A stretch of DNA of 64,000 nucleotides from Sequoia sempervirens (lineage: Eukaryota; Streptophyta; Pinopsida; Cupressales; Cupressaceae), in NCBI GenBank assembly GCA_007258455.2, contig VDFB02270651.1, forward strand, positions 486,759,151 through 486,823,150, given 5' to 3'. A model generated the notes under the pieces. That model was not told where the DNA came from. It saw nothing but the letters and a program-made list of their open reading frames with translations, and did no database searches. A program made the translations under genes and the position numbers. This document shows, piece after piece, positions 10,551 to 22,914 of the stretch (its first letter is position 1; the number at the start of each line of letters is the position of its first letter).

Positions 10551-11257
10551 CACATAACACAAAATCAAATCAAGCGCACTACAAAAATTCTTATGGGCAC
10601 TGTTTAAATCATAACGGGCGTGACATAATCAAGGGCACTACAAAAAATATAAAGGGTGCTACAGAATCAAGGGTGCTATGGAAATCATCAAGGGCACTAC
10701 ATGAAAGTTAAAAAGTGCTAAAACACTCCCTTTGACATCCAAACATGGATAAACGTGCCCAAAACTAAAAAAATTCAAACACTGAAAGTTTAATGAGGTA
10801 CATACCACAGGTCCATAGTATGTTGGCCACTGATGTCATCAAATGTGCTCAAAATGGTGCTGGTGAATAGGAAGTGCCATCTTTCTCACTCCAGAGCTCA
10901 AAAATTACAATTTTCACTAGGTTAAAATGGGAAAATGACATTTTTTAACCTATTTAAAGGTAAAATTGGGGCATTTTAACACATTTTATCATTCCAGGGG
11001 CAATTTAGGTCATCAATTTTTCATCTCACATCTTTCCACATCAATTTATTCACATCATAATTTTCGAATGATGAATCGACATCTTAAAAATCATAAAAAT
11101 TGAAAAATTCCAAAAAATCATAAAAATAAAAAAACTTCACAAAAATCAAAATATTATCGATTCATCATCTAAGGGGACATATACCTATTTGCATTTGAAA
11201 ATCAGTATCTAGGAAAAATTTCAAAATTCGTTGAAGCAATGCATAAAACACATCACT
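10551..11257 (+). other. 3' untranslated region of element A with degenerate GGGCACT motifs
   Basis: No gene. Between 10,575 and 10,720 the motif AAGGGCACTAC and variants recur at irregular 20-30 bp spacing and resemble the leader X array at 301-520. The string TAAAATTGGGGCA at about 10,970 also occurs at 632-644 next to the primer site of X. The rest is A+T-rich. Confidence 0.6.
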
Positions 11258-12446
11258 TCAAAGAGGGGCAAAATGTATACACCTAAAAATGGTCACATCA
11301 CAATAGTCTGGTAATTAATTAAATATTTTTAATATTTAATTAAATCTTTGCATTCAATGTGTGTATAAAAAAATCTAAATAATTTATTTATATTGTTCAT
11401 TCTTTCATTTCAATTAAATAAATAAGTTTATTTAATCACTTTTCTTATTCATTTCTTAATTAATTAAATAAACATTATGATTTATTTATATTAATTATCA
11501 TATAATCTTGGCTTGAATATTTTATTCAAATAAAGATTAAATATTCTTCTTTTCTAAAAATCCTCTAAATTCCATTCACAATTAAATATTCCAAATATTT
11601 AATTAATTATTCTAAAGTCACATCGCAATTAAATATTCCTAAATATTTAATTATATCTTCTAATGTCTATTCACATCAAATATTTCAAAAATCTTTTAAA
11701 TCCACATAACACAAAATTAAATAAATTTATTTATTTAATTCGGATTATTGATCTGCAACAATCGTGAAACAAACTTCAAAACAAAAAATTAATAAATTCC
11801 TTTGTTCCTGAGCAAAGTTGTTCCCGTGGGTTGAAGACAAATCTCCATTCTTCTCTCCAACCTCCCAACATCTTACATCTTCCTCTCAACCTCTCGATCT
11901 CCCACCATTCAAAATTACCAGACAATCTCATAGCTATTGATCTTTGCTAGCTAGGCTCTTGCCTATAAAAAATTATAAAAGGGACTGTCCAGTCTTTGAA
12001 AAAGAGAGAAGCTTTTGTATGGGAAAACTATAGTCAAATCAGCCTCTCAACATCCATAGCATTCTAGAATCATATCATAGCATAGTTTAGCATATTAGCA
12101 TTCCATATCATGGCTTATCATCTTCATATCATAGTCTCCATAGCACCCATAATCCATAGCTCCTGTGCATATCCGTGTATCAACATTTCACTCCACCAAC
12201 ATATAGGATAGAGAAGTACTCTCCCTTTGCATACTCATTTTGCAGGTTGCCATTCTGAGAAGCTTTGCTTATATAATCTAAGAGTAGTAGCTTCAAGCAA
12301 ATGACTAGAGATAGAGGACAATGAAATGATTCTAAAGAAGCTCTATTTGATTTCTCTGATTTCATTTTATTTAGTTTTTCTTTAGTTTAATGTTGCATTG
12401 GTGTGGTTTTGTTATCTTATATTGATACTAACATTTCCCACACACA
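11258..12446 (+). mobile_element. Polypurine tract and 3' LTR of element A
   Basis: The tract TCAAAGAGGGGCAAAA (11,258-11,273) primes plus-strand DNA and is nearly identical to that of element B. The LTR starts TGTATACACC at 11,274, is very A+T-rich at first (many TTTAATTAAATAAA runs, as in B's LTR), and has a TATA box region GCCTATAAAAAATTATAAAAG at 11,961-11,981. The end is estimated at CACACA, 12,446, from the TATA-to-end distance in B. No partner LTR lies in the window, so the end is uncertain by a few hundred bases. Confidence 0.65.
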
Positions 12447-14840
12447 CTAAGTATAGGAAGGAATATGTTGAAATTTGTGGACTTTTGTTGTTAGAAAGTT
12501 GAAACATCAAGTTAATTTTCTACCTTGTATGTTTGAAATGAATCATAAAAAAATGAAATGAAAATTAATTCACCATAGATATAAAAAAGAGAAAAAATGA
12601 GGGGGGAGAAAAGGGTTAAGAGAAAATAAAAATAATCCAAACCTACCCCTAATCCTCTTACAAAAGGATGAATTTGGTATACACCAATCTTCATTGGATC
12701 CATTTTTCATAATCCCAATTGATGTAAGATAGTGTAATATTCAAAGGAAACATGCATCAATGATGTTGAGTTTCAACTTGCATATATGTGCTTAGTCGAC
12801 CACACAAAACACCCTACAATTACTACAGTATTAGTGGCATAAATAAATTTTTATATTTATAAACATTTATTGAGTTAAATGAGTAAGATTGAAAAAAATA
12901 TATTGAAAGTTTAGAAAACATCATTGAATAGAAAAATTTAGAAAACTAGAACAAAATGGTGAATTCTATTTAATGGTTTCAAAATTTTCAAACCACATTA
13001 GGTTTTCCAATGTTTTACAATGAGGTACAAGTAAGTATATATTGGAAATTTGGATGTGAAGGGAAACAACCCTTCCTCCAAAAAACCACAAAATGACAAG
13101 TTCAAACTTTTCAATAGAAATGCTATGAGTTGAACCTTCACATTTTTCTCTAAGTCCCTTCCATTTATTTTGAAACAATCTAAATATTTACAGATTCAAA
13201 ATAATTGATGATTTTAAAAATTTAAACTTATTTTCACTTATCACAAATGCATCAATAATCTTATGGGGTTTCAATTATTATAATTCTATATTGAAGACAA
13301 CAACTCCACCCCCATTTACCTCTCTATCATTTCAAAAATAATCAACTACAATTTTAGATGAAAGAAGAGACATATCAACTTTACTAAAGACAACTTTACC
13401 CCCATTTACCTCTCTAAAATTTGAAGAATACTTAGCTGTAATTGTAGATGAAAGAATAACAATATCAACTTTTTTGAATTTATCTTAGATCCTTTCCAAT
13501 TGCCACCAATTCATTTTTCTCATCCTATCTATCAGTGCTAGACCTTCAAAATACCTTGGCTTAATAAGATGAGTCAGTTATATTTGAACAATATGTCAGA
13601 TGGCCTTTACAATATGACAACTTGTAATGTGAAAAGAATTTCAACTCAATACATAAGCATGATCCTCTTCCTCTTTATTCTAGTTGGTGCTCTTCAAAAT
13701 CATACCTTTGTTTACTAGATAATGAAACTACAACAATTATCTCCCCTGCATCTAGAACATGGACTTGCATTGTACTACTCAATAGCATATCATCACAAAT
13801 CTTATGTGACTCCACTATTCTCCCTGCATCAAAATGGTATGGCCATTAAAATGATGGACCCATGAAGATGGGGATTTGAATTGACAAATGCATCGATGGA
13901 ACAATAATTTTTGTGATGAAGACATTGAGTGAATATAGTACTGTTGGGTATAACAACAATGTTTCCTATGTTTCAAATGTGCCATATATTCAACAAACTA
14001 TAGGAGGATTTTTTCTATCATATTTTTTCTGATGTATTTTATGGTTTGATGTATCCTTCAACCATGTATTTTTTTTGTTCATTGAGTCTATGGGGAGGAG
14101 TTACAGGGTGATGTGTGAGTAAATAAGTGAAGGAATTCTATTTTTTCAAATTTCTGGTGTTTTAAAATAAAATTGGATAATTGAAGTGTAGGTTGTAAAA
14201 CACATAAAATTTAGGAATTTTGCATTTCACTATTCAAAGTTAAACGGTGGAGTCTATGGGGAGGAGTTGTAGGTGGGAGATATAGTAAAAAAATGATATT
14301 CAAGTGAAAGGCGAGTAACAAGGTGAATCAATTCTATCAAATTGGGTTTCTCACATGTTTAGGGTTTTAAAACACTTTGCAGGTTGCAGGTTATAAATTT
14401 TTTAATTTTTTAAAACTTGTAATTAATTATAGACAAAGAATGTCATGAAATATTGTTATTTCAAATACAAATAGAGATGTGTATAGTTATGAATGCCTCA
14501 TAATAAATACGAGGTTTCAAAACATGTTGTCTTTTTAACCTACACTTTATAGCATAGGGTAACCTTCATAGCACTCACTTTAAAATGCACCCATGTTGCC
14601 TACTGTAAAAATTGCAGGCTACAAAAACACACTATGTGTTTGAACTTGCACTTCACAACATACCCAACCCTTTGGTTTTTATATGTGTATATCCAAGTCT
14701 ATAATTAAAATAGCAACAAAACCACTATTTTTTATTATTGATAAAATTCATTATACTTCTCCATGGTAGAGGATAAAAAAAATGGTGTGTTTTGGATACC
14801 TTATTGAAAGGAAAGTTGAGTGTGGAATATTGCAAGTATT
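12447..14840. other. A+T-rich intergenic DNA, no gene seen
   Basis: Only short ORFs without family signatures. Two internal duplications are visible: a roughly 92-bp tandem pair at about 13,291-13,480 (both copies contain CCCCCATTTACCTCTCTA) and two segments beginning GTCTATGGGGAGGAGTT at about 14,085 and 14,252. Probably old decayed repeat DNA. Confidence 0.6.
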
Positions 14841-16457
14841 TGTAGTTGGTTTTGTCATTAATGTCAATAATATCTGGTGTTATCATTGATGTCAACTATA
14901 TGAGAAGGAGTTTGTTGCAAGGATGTGTAGTTGGTATTGTCCTTGATGATGCTTTGATTAGTTGCATTATGTTGTCATTAGTAAGCAATTTGTTTCAACC
15001 TTTGGTGCTACTTTGATAAGCTTTTTTTTATGGATGTATGCTTGAGTTGCTATGTTGTATAATTTGGCTTGATGGTGATGAGGAAGTACTAAAGATGTTG
15101 ATGATATGTTCTGGTGCTTGGTTTCCAAATGATTTTTGAGAAAATTAATAAAAAAAGGAAATAGTATAGAGTAGTGTTTTGTTTTGGATCCACATTTCTT
15201 CTATGTTGAAGATCTTCTTGTGCAATTCAGATATGTTGATCAAAGGTGTTGTATTCATAATTTGATGCATTGAATTATTGTGTAGAGGAAGGTGTGTTCA
15301 TTAGTCTAAATTGTGTATTACAAATTTTTTTGGGAGAAATGTTCTTACTCCACATTTCTCCATAGAGTGGTTTCAAGTCTTGTGGATCTGGAATGGTATT
15401 GATAGTGTGTCATATCTTTCCTCAAATTAAGTTTTTCATGGTTTGGTTCTTTGGTAGTTATTTTCTTGAGTTGTAGTGTATGGAAAAGTTATTTGAGTGT
15501 ACTAAGTGTGTATATTCTTCAACTAAAAGCTGTTGTGAAGGAATCTATTATATTTTAGGGTGTTTTTGGAATATTCTAGATCATGTTCAAGTGTTATGTA
15601 GTGTCTGCGAGTCATCTTTGGATTTTAGGAAGCAAATACTTAAGTGTTAATGGTGTTAACACAATTTCGATCGACCTTGGGTGTTTACACTACTTGCAAA
15701 GTTTCTTTGATGTTTGTGGAACCATGGTGTGGTGTGTATGAGTGGATTTAGGTCCTAGCCAAAGTGTATTGTGGTCCACCTTCAACCCTTTCCTCCAATG
15801 GAATTTTTTTGTGCTAACCAAATTTTAATTTACATGGTTGAGGTGCATATCTAACCGTGGAGAATTTTTTAAGGTTGAGGATGGTATAAATAAGTCTTGA
15901 ATTGATGAGGAATGATAAGATTGATAAGTATGACGTAAGTGATGTGAATTGTAGAGTTTTAGGGTGTGAATTTGTGAAGTGTAGTGTGATATTTCATGTG
16001 TTAGATTATTGGAAGTAGCGAGAAGAAGGTTTCTACAATTCTTTAGAAATATTGTGAAGGTGTTGGTGATGCTATGGTGAAATTTTCTATTTCATTGAGA
16101 TGGATTTCTCATTGTTACACTCTTCTCTATCTTCTTTTCTATTCTGACAGTGATCTATTCTTTCTTTTGGGAAACGAGTCTGCCGATAATGAGCCCTATT
16201 ATATTCAGTGTTGATATTAATTTATATTGTGATTTAATATTCACTGTGGTTTTTACCATCTTAGTTTTTCCACGTAAATCTAGTGTTTCTTTGTGTATGG
16301 TGTTGATTTTTTTTTTTTTTAATTTCCTTTCATCATAAATCACTATAAAATATTAAGGTTAATTGGATCAATGTGGATCTAAATGTTTGTGAGAGTTTTT
16401 GAAGTTTTTAAGGTATAATTGATTCACCACCCTCAAAGTTGTCTTGTGCATTCAACA
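14841..16457 (+). mobile_element. Probable solo LTR of a copia-type element
   Basis: Starts TGTAGTTGGTTTTGTCATT and ends near CACCACCCTCAAAGTTGT followed by CATTCAACA, wording I associate with plant copia LTRs. A TATA box region GGTATAAATAAGTC lies at about 15,882. No polyprotein lies on either side and I find no target duplication, so boundaries are tentative. The T-run at 16,307-16,320 and mirrored ORFs at 16,150-16,343 are not genes. Confidence 0.4.
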
Positions 16458-16530
16458 TGAAAATACTTCTCTAATGCAAATTAATCAGAAGAGGGGATGC
16501 AAAAAATTGTTTCAAATGTATATAGTTTTC
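16458..16530. other. Short spacer, nothing recognised
   Basis: About 70 bases between two LTR candidates. Confidence 0.4.
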
Positions 16531-17570
16531 CGTTAACCTTTAAGATTGAAAATTCAATTAATTATTTTAGATTTAAGCAATAAACCACAACACACAAATT
16601 TTACATGGGAAAAAACTTTTAGGAAAAACCCACACACCAAAGCACAAATCAATTATATTTCTAGTAAAAATTAGTTACAATACAATTTTTATAGTCTATG
16701 TAGTTGCAGGTGTTGATTCACTATGATAAAACTCTAGAGTGAATCCGATAGCATAACATCTCAGAAAATTACAATCAAGATCTCAACAAAAAATGCACTA
16801 AGGAATCAATAAATACTTCTCATACATGGGTGTTTATTTTTTCCATGTGTCAATCTCCATGTCTATACATGCATACAAACTAAAAGCCTACAAAATGCGT
16901 GAGTCCTAATTGACCCAATTAGCAACCTATCAAACATGCACACACATGTAACAACATGCAAAAAACGTAAAACACATGCAAGGCTTGTAGCTCCAAAAGT
17001 CAAGAAACCTCACATTCTAGGTGTCTCATAGAGAAAATAATATTCACTACCAAAATATAACTCACCCATAGCTTCTAGTCACTCCAAGTGACATCTGAGT
17101 CTCTATTAAGCAAGTTTCCTCTTTGAGCTTCAATGAACAAGTCAACAACATGACACATGGCATAAGGGTATTAATCCTAGAGGATTTTGCAATTCCCAAA
17201 GCTAAAATGGGTACCCAAGTGACAAGTGTCACATGTCCTTGCCTCCACTTTTCTAAAGAGATAAATAATCACACAAGTGGACCCCACTAATACAAGTTTC
17301 CAAAAAGCTACCAAATATCACCATGGTACCCATTTTTTACGTCTAAACAATTATATTTTCCCAATGGAGAACCCATGTGACATGTGTAATAATTTTTCCT
17401 TCTCACACCTTGCATGAAGGATTACAACTCCCCGCTGGGTCCCACAAAGTGACTTAGTAATTTGGAAACAAATATTGTTGTATTTAATAGATTAAATCAA
17501 CAACTTAGGGTAAAATAATTAATAAATTAATCATGGCATTCACTAAGGTTGAGACACCTTAATCCCAACA
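16531..17570 (-). mobile_element. 3' LTR of copia element H
   Basis: On the minus strand it begins TGTTGGGATTAAGG at 17,570 directly after the end of a copia RNase H frame, the usual place of a 3' LTR. It ends near GGTTAAC at about 16,531, with the terminal CA apparently changed to CG. Length about 1.04 kb. The 5' partner is not in the window: H is split by E and then truncated by F. Confidence 0.6.
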
Positions 17571-18208
17571 TTATATCACTTGTTCAAGACCTTTAGGAGT
17601 CTTTGTATCACTACTCAAGCTATAGGGCCCATAGATTTGACACACCCTTTGAACTTCTTTGTGCTCACTAGATTCATCCGTGCATCCAGAACATTCATTA
17701 AACTTTCCATTTTTTCAAAGTTAACCTTTCCATCTTCCACCATATCACAAACAAAATGAAACTACACATCAATGTGCTTTGTTCTGGCATGGAAAGTAGG
17801 AATTTTCTCTAAGCATATAACACTCTAGCTATCACAAAAAATAGTAATATGTCTTGCATGAAAACCAATATCTAAACCCAATATGTTAAGCCAAATGGAT
17901 TCTTTACAAGCATGAGTAGCTACTATATACTCAACTCCAATAGTGAACAAAGTGACTACAACTTGTTGCTTACTCATCCAGATAATAGCACCACCAAAAA
18001 TTATGAAAACATATCCACTAGTGGATCTCCTCCTATCATTTTCACCCACTCAATAGAAGAAAACATATCCATAGATGATCATTAAATGTCGAGTTCCAAT
18101 AGGATAACCATGAAAACACATGGCATACTCAAAATTACCCCACAAGTACCTAAACACTCTTTTTACTAAATCCCATTATACTCGTCTAACCTTAGCCAAT
18201 AAACCAGT
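17571..18208 (-). pseudogene. Copia RNase H and RT end (element H, left part)
   Basis: Minus-strand pieces read VKRVFRYLWG near 18,160, then RRRSTSGYVFIIFGGAIIWM at about 18,030, EYIVATHACKESIWLNI at about 17,915 and HARTKHIDVQFHFV at about 17,780. These are the standard end of copia pol: RT thumb, then RNase H. Stops interrupt it at several points. The upstream RT continues at 61,054-61,189 on the far side of element E, so this is half of a split gene. Confidence 0.85.
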
Positions 18209-19778
18209 TGAAAGGTGGAAAATTGCTTGAGCTCCTCTCTAGGGTTTAGGACCTGGAAGGGAAATTTTCACTAAATTTCACTAAAGAACAAACCCTTGAG
18301 ATCTCAATGCAAAGGAGAAAGAGATTTTCAAGAGGGTTGTTCTAGGAGTTGAATGCAAACTAATATGGGTTCACCACTAAGTTTAGACTTGGAAAGATAA
18401 ATGAAATTCAAGATGCAATACAAAACCATAATTTAGTGAAATGACCTACAAAATCACCTACAAATGCAAATAAAATAAAACAAAAAAGCAATATGATGAA
18501 TGGTGTGCACCTGGAAACCTAGAAATGACTAATTGTAGCTTTGAAACACTAGAAAATTTGACATTTTGGCCAACTAGGGACTCATTCGCCAAGCTAGGCT
18601 AATCATTTTGAGATCTAGATTTCTATACAAGAACCGATTTCAAGAAAAAAGGGTATCTGAACCTACAAATAGATCTTGAAAATACGTATAGTGGGATCAT
18701 TTTTCACATTGGGTGAATCAGTCTTGCTCCACTTTTTCAAGAATTTAAAGTTTTGATCTGCACTTCAGCACATGCTCTTTCCTTCCAACTTGAATTTTGG
18801 ATTCAAATATGTGAAAAGACCTACAAAATAGAATATAGACTTGATTTGCTTATGGGTGGTTTTCCTCAATAAAACCCCTAGTTTGGTAATTAAAACTTGA
18901 TAGAAATGAAATATACATGTAAATAGCAATGCAAACCCTAGTCTTAAGTTTCTCTAAGACTAAGAAATCTTAAACAAAATGCAATCCTATTCTAATGTGT
19001 AATAATATAATGCATGAATAGAAATATGAAGATGCATGAATCACTTTTGGAGACATCTAATCACCCTTGAGTGAGCCTTAATGATGCTTGTACATTCCTT
19101 AGGTTGAATGTAGAGAGATAATGGAGGATGGAATCACTTAGGAAACAAGTCTTTAGGCTTGGATGAATGGCTAGTTGCATCTTCCCAACCCAAAATCCAT
19201 CATGATTCACCATAGACAACCATGATCAACCATTGAAAATGCTAGATATTGGATGAACGTGAGATTAAAGACCTACACAAACACTTTAATGCTACTCCAA
19301 GACTTCAACTTTGCTTTCTTTTGAAACTTTAATGCTCTTGTGAAATATTTCTTGAAGACTTTTGATGCTTGTCTCTTGAAAATGCTTGCTTATCTTGCCT
19401 AGTTTTGAAATAATGGCTTAAAAACTTGCTTATATAGGCATTAACACCTAATTTACTGTTATTTAGATCTTAAATGCTGCCATCCATAAAAAAATTGAAT
19501 TAAAAACATGGTTTTCTTGATTAAATTTGAAAAAGACCCAAAATGGAATGGCGAATGGGTCCCACCCTAGCTTTTTGAGGTGGGTTTTCAGGATTTTTGA
19601 TGTTTTAAGTGATTTTATCAAGTTTTTAGGTGAAATAAACCTTGAGATCAGAAATAATGGGTCTTAGGAGATTATAAATGATGATTTTAAAGGGTAATTA
19701 ATGCAAGGGTGCCAAAATAGGTCCAAATTAAGTGATAAATTGCATTGCTTTTGAGAGTGTATAATTTTTTGCACTATA
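18209..19778 (-). mobile_element. 3' LTR of element E
   Basis: Matches the split right copy from its left edge (AAAGGTGGAAAATTG) to its right edge (start on minus strand TATAGTGCA, where the other copy has TGTAGTGTA). A TATA box sits in TTGCTTATATAGGCA at 19,426-19,440. Palindrome modules occur at about 18,577-18,610 and 18,692-18,725. It starts next to a polypurine tract on the right. Confidence 0.88.
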
Positions 19779-19796
19779 TTTAGCCCCCACTTTAGC
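19779..19796 (-). promoter_or_regulatory. Polypurine tract of element E
   Basis: Minus strand reads CTAAAGTGGGGGCTAAA directly before the 3' LTR start, the expected place for the plus-strand DNA primer. Element G has the close match AAAGTGGGAGCTTAA. Confidence 0.8.
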
Positions 19797-20348
19797 ACCC
19801 ATATGACTCTATGTGCATATGTAAGGTAAAGGACTACAACAAGGTCTCTTTTTTTTGAAAAAAGGATACACATATCAGTTCAATCACAATACAGGAGAAT
19901 GAAGACCCCAATGTAGCTATCTGCAAAACCACAATGTTAGGAGCCACATCCTACAACATGAACTGGTTTGTTGTCCAAAAATCCTCTTATCTATCTTCTA
20001 GAAATCACATTCGAGGGTAGATGTATGCCCTCCTTGATTTCACTTCCTTTACAGAGGTGGAATCAAGGTAGCATTCTAGCCACATTGAGTAAGATAGGTC
20101 ATATCATAGGGTATTTCCAAGTACCATACCTCATGATGATATACATTTTATGAGGATGGGAGAAAAATCATGATTCGAAGACAACAAACGATGTAAAAAA
20201 TGAAGCTCTCTAGCACCCATTATGTTGATTTTAATGAAAGACATTTTTTAACCCTAATATAGTAAAAACCCTAATTTTAACTTTTATAAGAGAAAAAAGT
20301 GAAGTAATTTGTAACTATTTTGTCATTTACCTTTCTATAGCTTGAGAG
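19797..20348. other. 3' untranslated region of element E
   Basis: No gene seen. The short ORF at 19,968-20,153 has no recognised signature. Confidence 0.5.
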
Positions 20349-22870
20349 TGATTGAAGAGTAATTGAAGATGCAGAGCTGATGAGACTACAAGCATATGAT
20401 ACTAGACGGCCCATGAGATCAAGTGGTCCACGAAGATCACTATCATGAGGTGAGTTGATTTCTCTACCTTAGCCTTGTCCTTATGCATTTATTTTATGAT
20501 TTATATGCATTTTTAGGTTAATCTAAGGCCTTGGAAAGAAAATTTTGCAAATTGGACCCCTTTTTTGCAAAGTGTCCCACTTTTCTGCAAAGTGTTTTGT
20601 TTCTTCACGAAGTGTCCCGAAAGGCGTCTAAAGTGTCTAAATTTTAGGAGAGTACACTAGAACAAATTTAGTACACTATTTTTTATTGTTGATGTAAGAT
20701 TTAAGAGTTTAAATTTCTTATAGGACATTTTTTTTGGGTTAGATTCCCACTTGTTTGCATTAGTGTCTAGGTGGAAGATAGATTAACCACCTTCAAGACT
20801 TAGCCCCCACTCTTTCAGTGGAGGACACAAAAAAATTGTATACCACAAGATTATACTGGGCATACTTAACACCCCCTTGAGGTACCATAGTCCTATGTTG
20901 ATGGCATTAGTAGAGCGATGGAACATAGACACATGTAGATTTCATCTTCCTACCTATGATATAACTATTACGCTAGAGGACATACATCGCATACTTCAAG
21001 TTTCAACTTGGTGCGACAAAGTATGTTTCCTAGTGGAGCGGTCATTTCAAGAGATGAAATATGACATGTAGTGCTGCCTTGGAGGTCCAATGCATAATGG
21101 GATGGTGAGGCTATGGATCGATCTAGTGATGTTGCTATACTCGCGAGCCCCACTAATTGTGTGGATTATGATGTTGATAGTAGCACTAGTACTCATCCTT
21201 GATGGTCAGGTAGAACACATAGAGGGAGGACTAGTGCACATGATTCAAAGGATAGCAAAGCACATGACCATGTACACTTGGGAGTGCAACATCCTAGTGC
21301 ATCTATATTATGATCTTTGAAAATTTGTATTTCGAGAGGTGGGCAACATGTTACACTATATATTGTTGTAGGTGTGGTTCCTAGAGCATATCATGTGTAC
21401 CAAACCAATAGGTTTTCCATCTCTGATGAACTTAGGGTATCCTCAAGCTTTCAACTATCTATTGCAGTTGTTTTGGTAGTATGGTGACTTGCACTTTTGG
21501 AGAGTCTGATTCAATCAACTAGAGGAGGATGAGATCATTTGGAGACCTTATCAGTGTGTTCTATAGTGGTCAGAACTGACTCAACATATGAGGAGATTAC
21601 AGATGGAAAATTTCTTGATAGGAATACATGATTACATAGTACAACCTTTTTACTATGATCGCATCATGTGATAGTTTGGTCAGGTTGATATAGCACCAGG
21701 TTATGACCTTCTTTTAGGAGATCAGTACAGAGTGCCTAGAGAGTTGATAATTCTAGACAATTCACTTCTGAGGTCTACAGTTACTCCAAGTTCTCATATC
21801 ATGAGATGCCTCTATTTTTTTATGCTAATGATTTCAGTACAACAGATTCCTATGAGGAGTGGTGGATAGTATCACAATCAACTCTTGTATTCTGATGGAG
21901 TTGCAGTAGGTGATGCAAGGCCACTGACAAATGAGGGAGACGAAGGGTAGGATAGGGCTGAGGAGACACACTTTAGGGCTACATACATATTTATAAATGT
22001 GATAGATGAGGAGTAAGATGAGATTGCATATACTGACTATGCTAACCTAGAGGAGTGAGATGAGGAGGAGAAAGAGGAGAAGGATGAGGAGAAGGAGGAG
22101 TATCCGATAAGTGAGGGTGGTGAGGCAACAGATGAGGATTTAGTGGGCCATGAGTGAGGAGAGCCATCTCCCATTTATGTTACTAGATCACGACCAGTAG
22201 CTACATCAGACAATAGCACCCATAGCCATGGAAAGGCTAGCACACCCTCCATGCCCCCTACACACGATGAGGTTGATTTAACATATCTTGCCAGAGAGGT
22301 AGGTGATGATATTTTATTTACTTCCATTCTTTATGCCTATTCTTATGTTTTTAATTTTATGTATAAATATATATCATGATGTGCACTAATTATGTTTATG
22401 GTTTCTATCCTTTAGGAGTTGTGAGAGATCTTCATGATCTCTATCATTAGGTGGCTATAGAGATAGTACATCCATCAATAAATGAGGAGGCCATTGATTC
22501 AGACTATGTGCCCCCACCCATTACGGAGAAGGATCCAGAGTTGTTCAATCTATATTTCAAACTACGGGTAGCGTATGAGAGTCTTAGGAGGCACATCCAC
22601 TGAGCTAAGTCTACCCAAGATGCACAATTGTCTCAAACCCTAGTAGAGTTTGAGAGACAATAGTCTGAGGTAGTTAGACTATAGGCAGAGAGAGATTAGA
22701 TAGCAAGGGAGCTTTAGGATTCCCTTGGACAGGTACGTGGCTTATAGTTTTCTCTTATTACTCTCAATAGATCATGATCATGATTGAATACCACTTTCTC
22801 CCAATAGACTGCCACTAGATAGATGCAAGAACAAGCTCCTGAGTGATCTAACAGTCATAGAACTCACTAG
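20349..22870 (+). pseudogene. Antisense plant mobile domain gene in element E, probably intron-containing
   Basis: Opposite to E's pol. PMD words: SPMLMALVERWNIDTCRFHL and TYDITITLEDIHRILQV at about 20,895-21,000; later EEDEIIWRPYQCVL near 21,525, MENFLIGIHDYIVQPF and a YDRIM-stop-QFGQ segment near 21,600-21,690. An acidic Glu-rich run follows at 22,040-22,160 and a coiled-coil-like part at 22,590-22,720. Candidate introns with GT, a pyrimidine-rich end and AG: GTGAGTTGATTT near 20,451 to TTTTTAG near 20,517; GTAGGTGATG near 22,299 to TATCCTTTAG near 22,415; GTACGTGG near 22,733 to CTCCCAATAG near 22,809. Between the first intron and the PMD (20,560-20,650) AAAGTGTCCC-type motifs repeat. Stops show it is broken. 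Confidence 0.7.
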
Positions 22871-22914
22871 CATTGTAGATATTGATGACATGTATATAAA
22901 ATTTTGATATATAT

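Larger units (their letters stand above)
666..12446 (+). mobile_element. Element A: Tat-lineage Ty3/gypsy retrotransposon, 5'-truncated
   Basis: In plus-strand order: end of protease, G-patch, acidic linker, RT, RNase H, archaeal-type RNase H, integrase, A-rich repeats, an antisense PMD ORF, polypurine tract and 3' LTR. The two RNase H domains and the extra antisense ORF place it in the Tat lineage. Gag and 5' LTR are absent; the left end abuts the inverted leader X. All pol domains are broken by stops and frameshifts, so it cannot move by itself. A solo LTR (2,144-3,291) interrupts it. The right boundary rests on an estimated LTR end. Confidence 0.85.

Noticed and set aside
16150..16343. Overlapping ORFs on both strands
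   Set aside because: Mirror frames in low-complexity DNA with a T-run; no signature.
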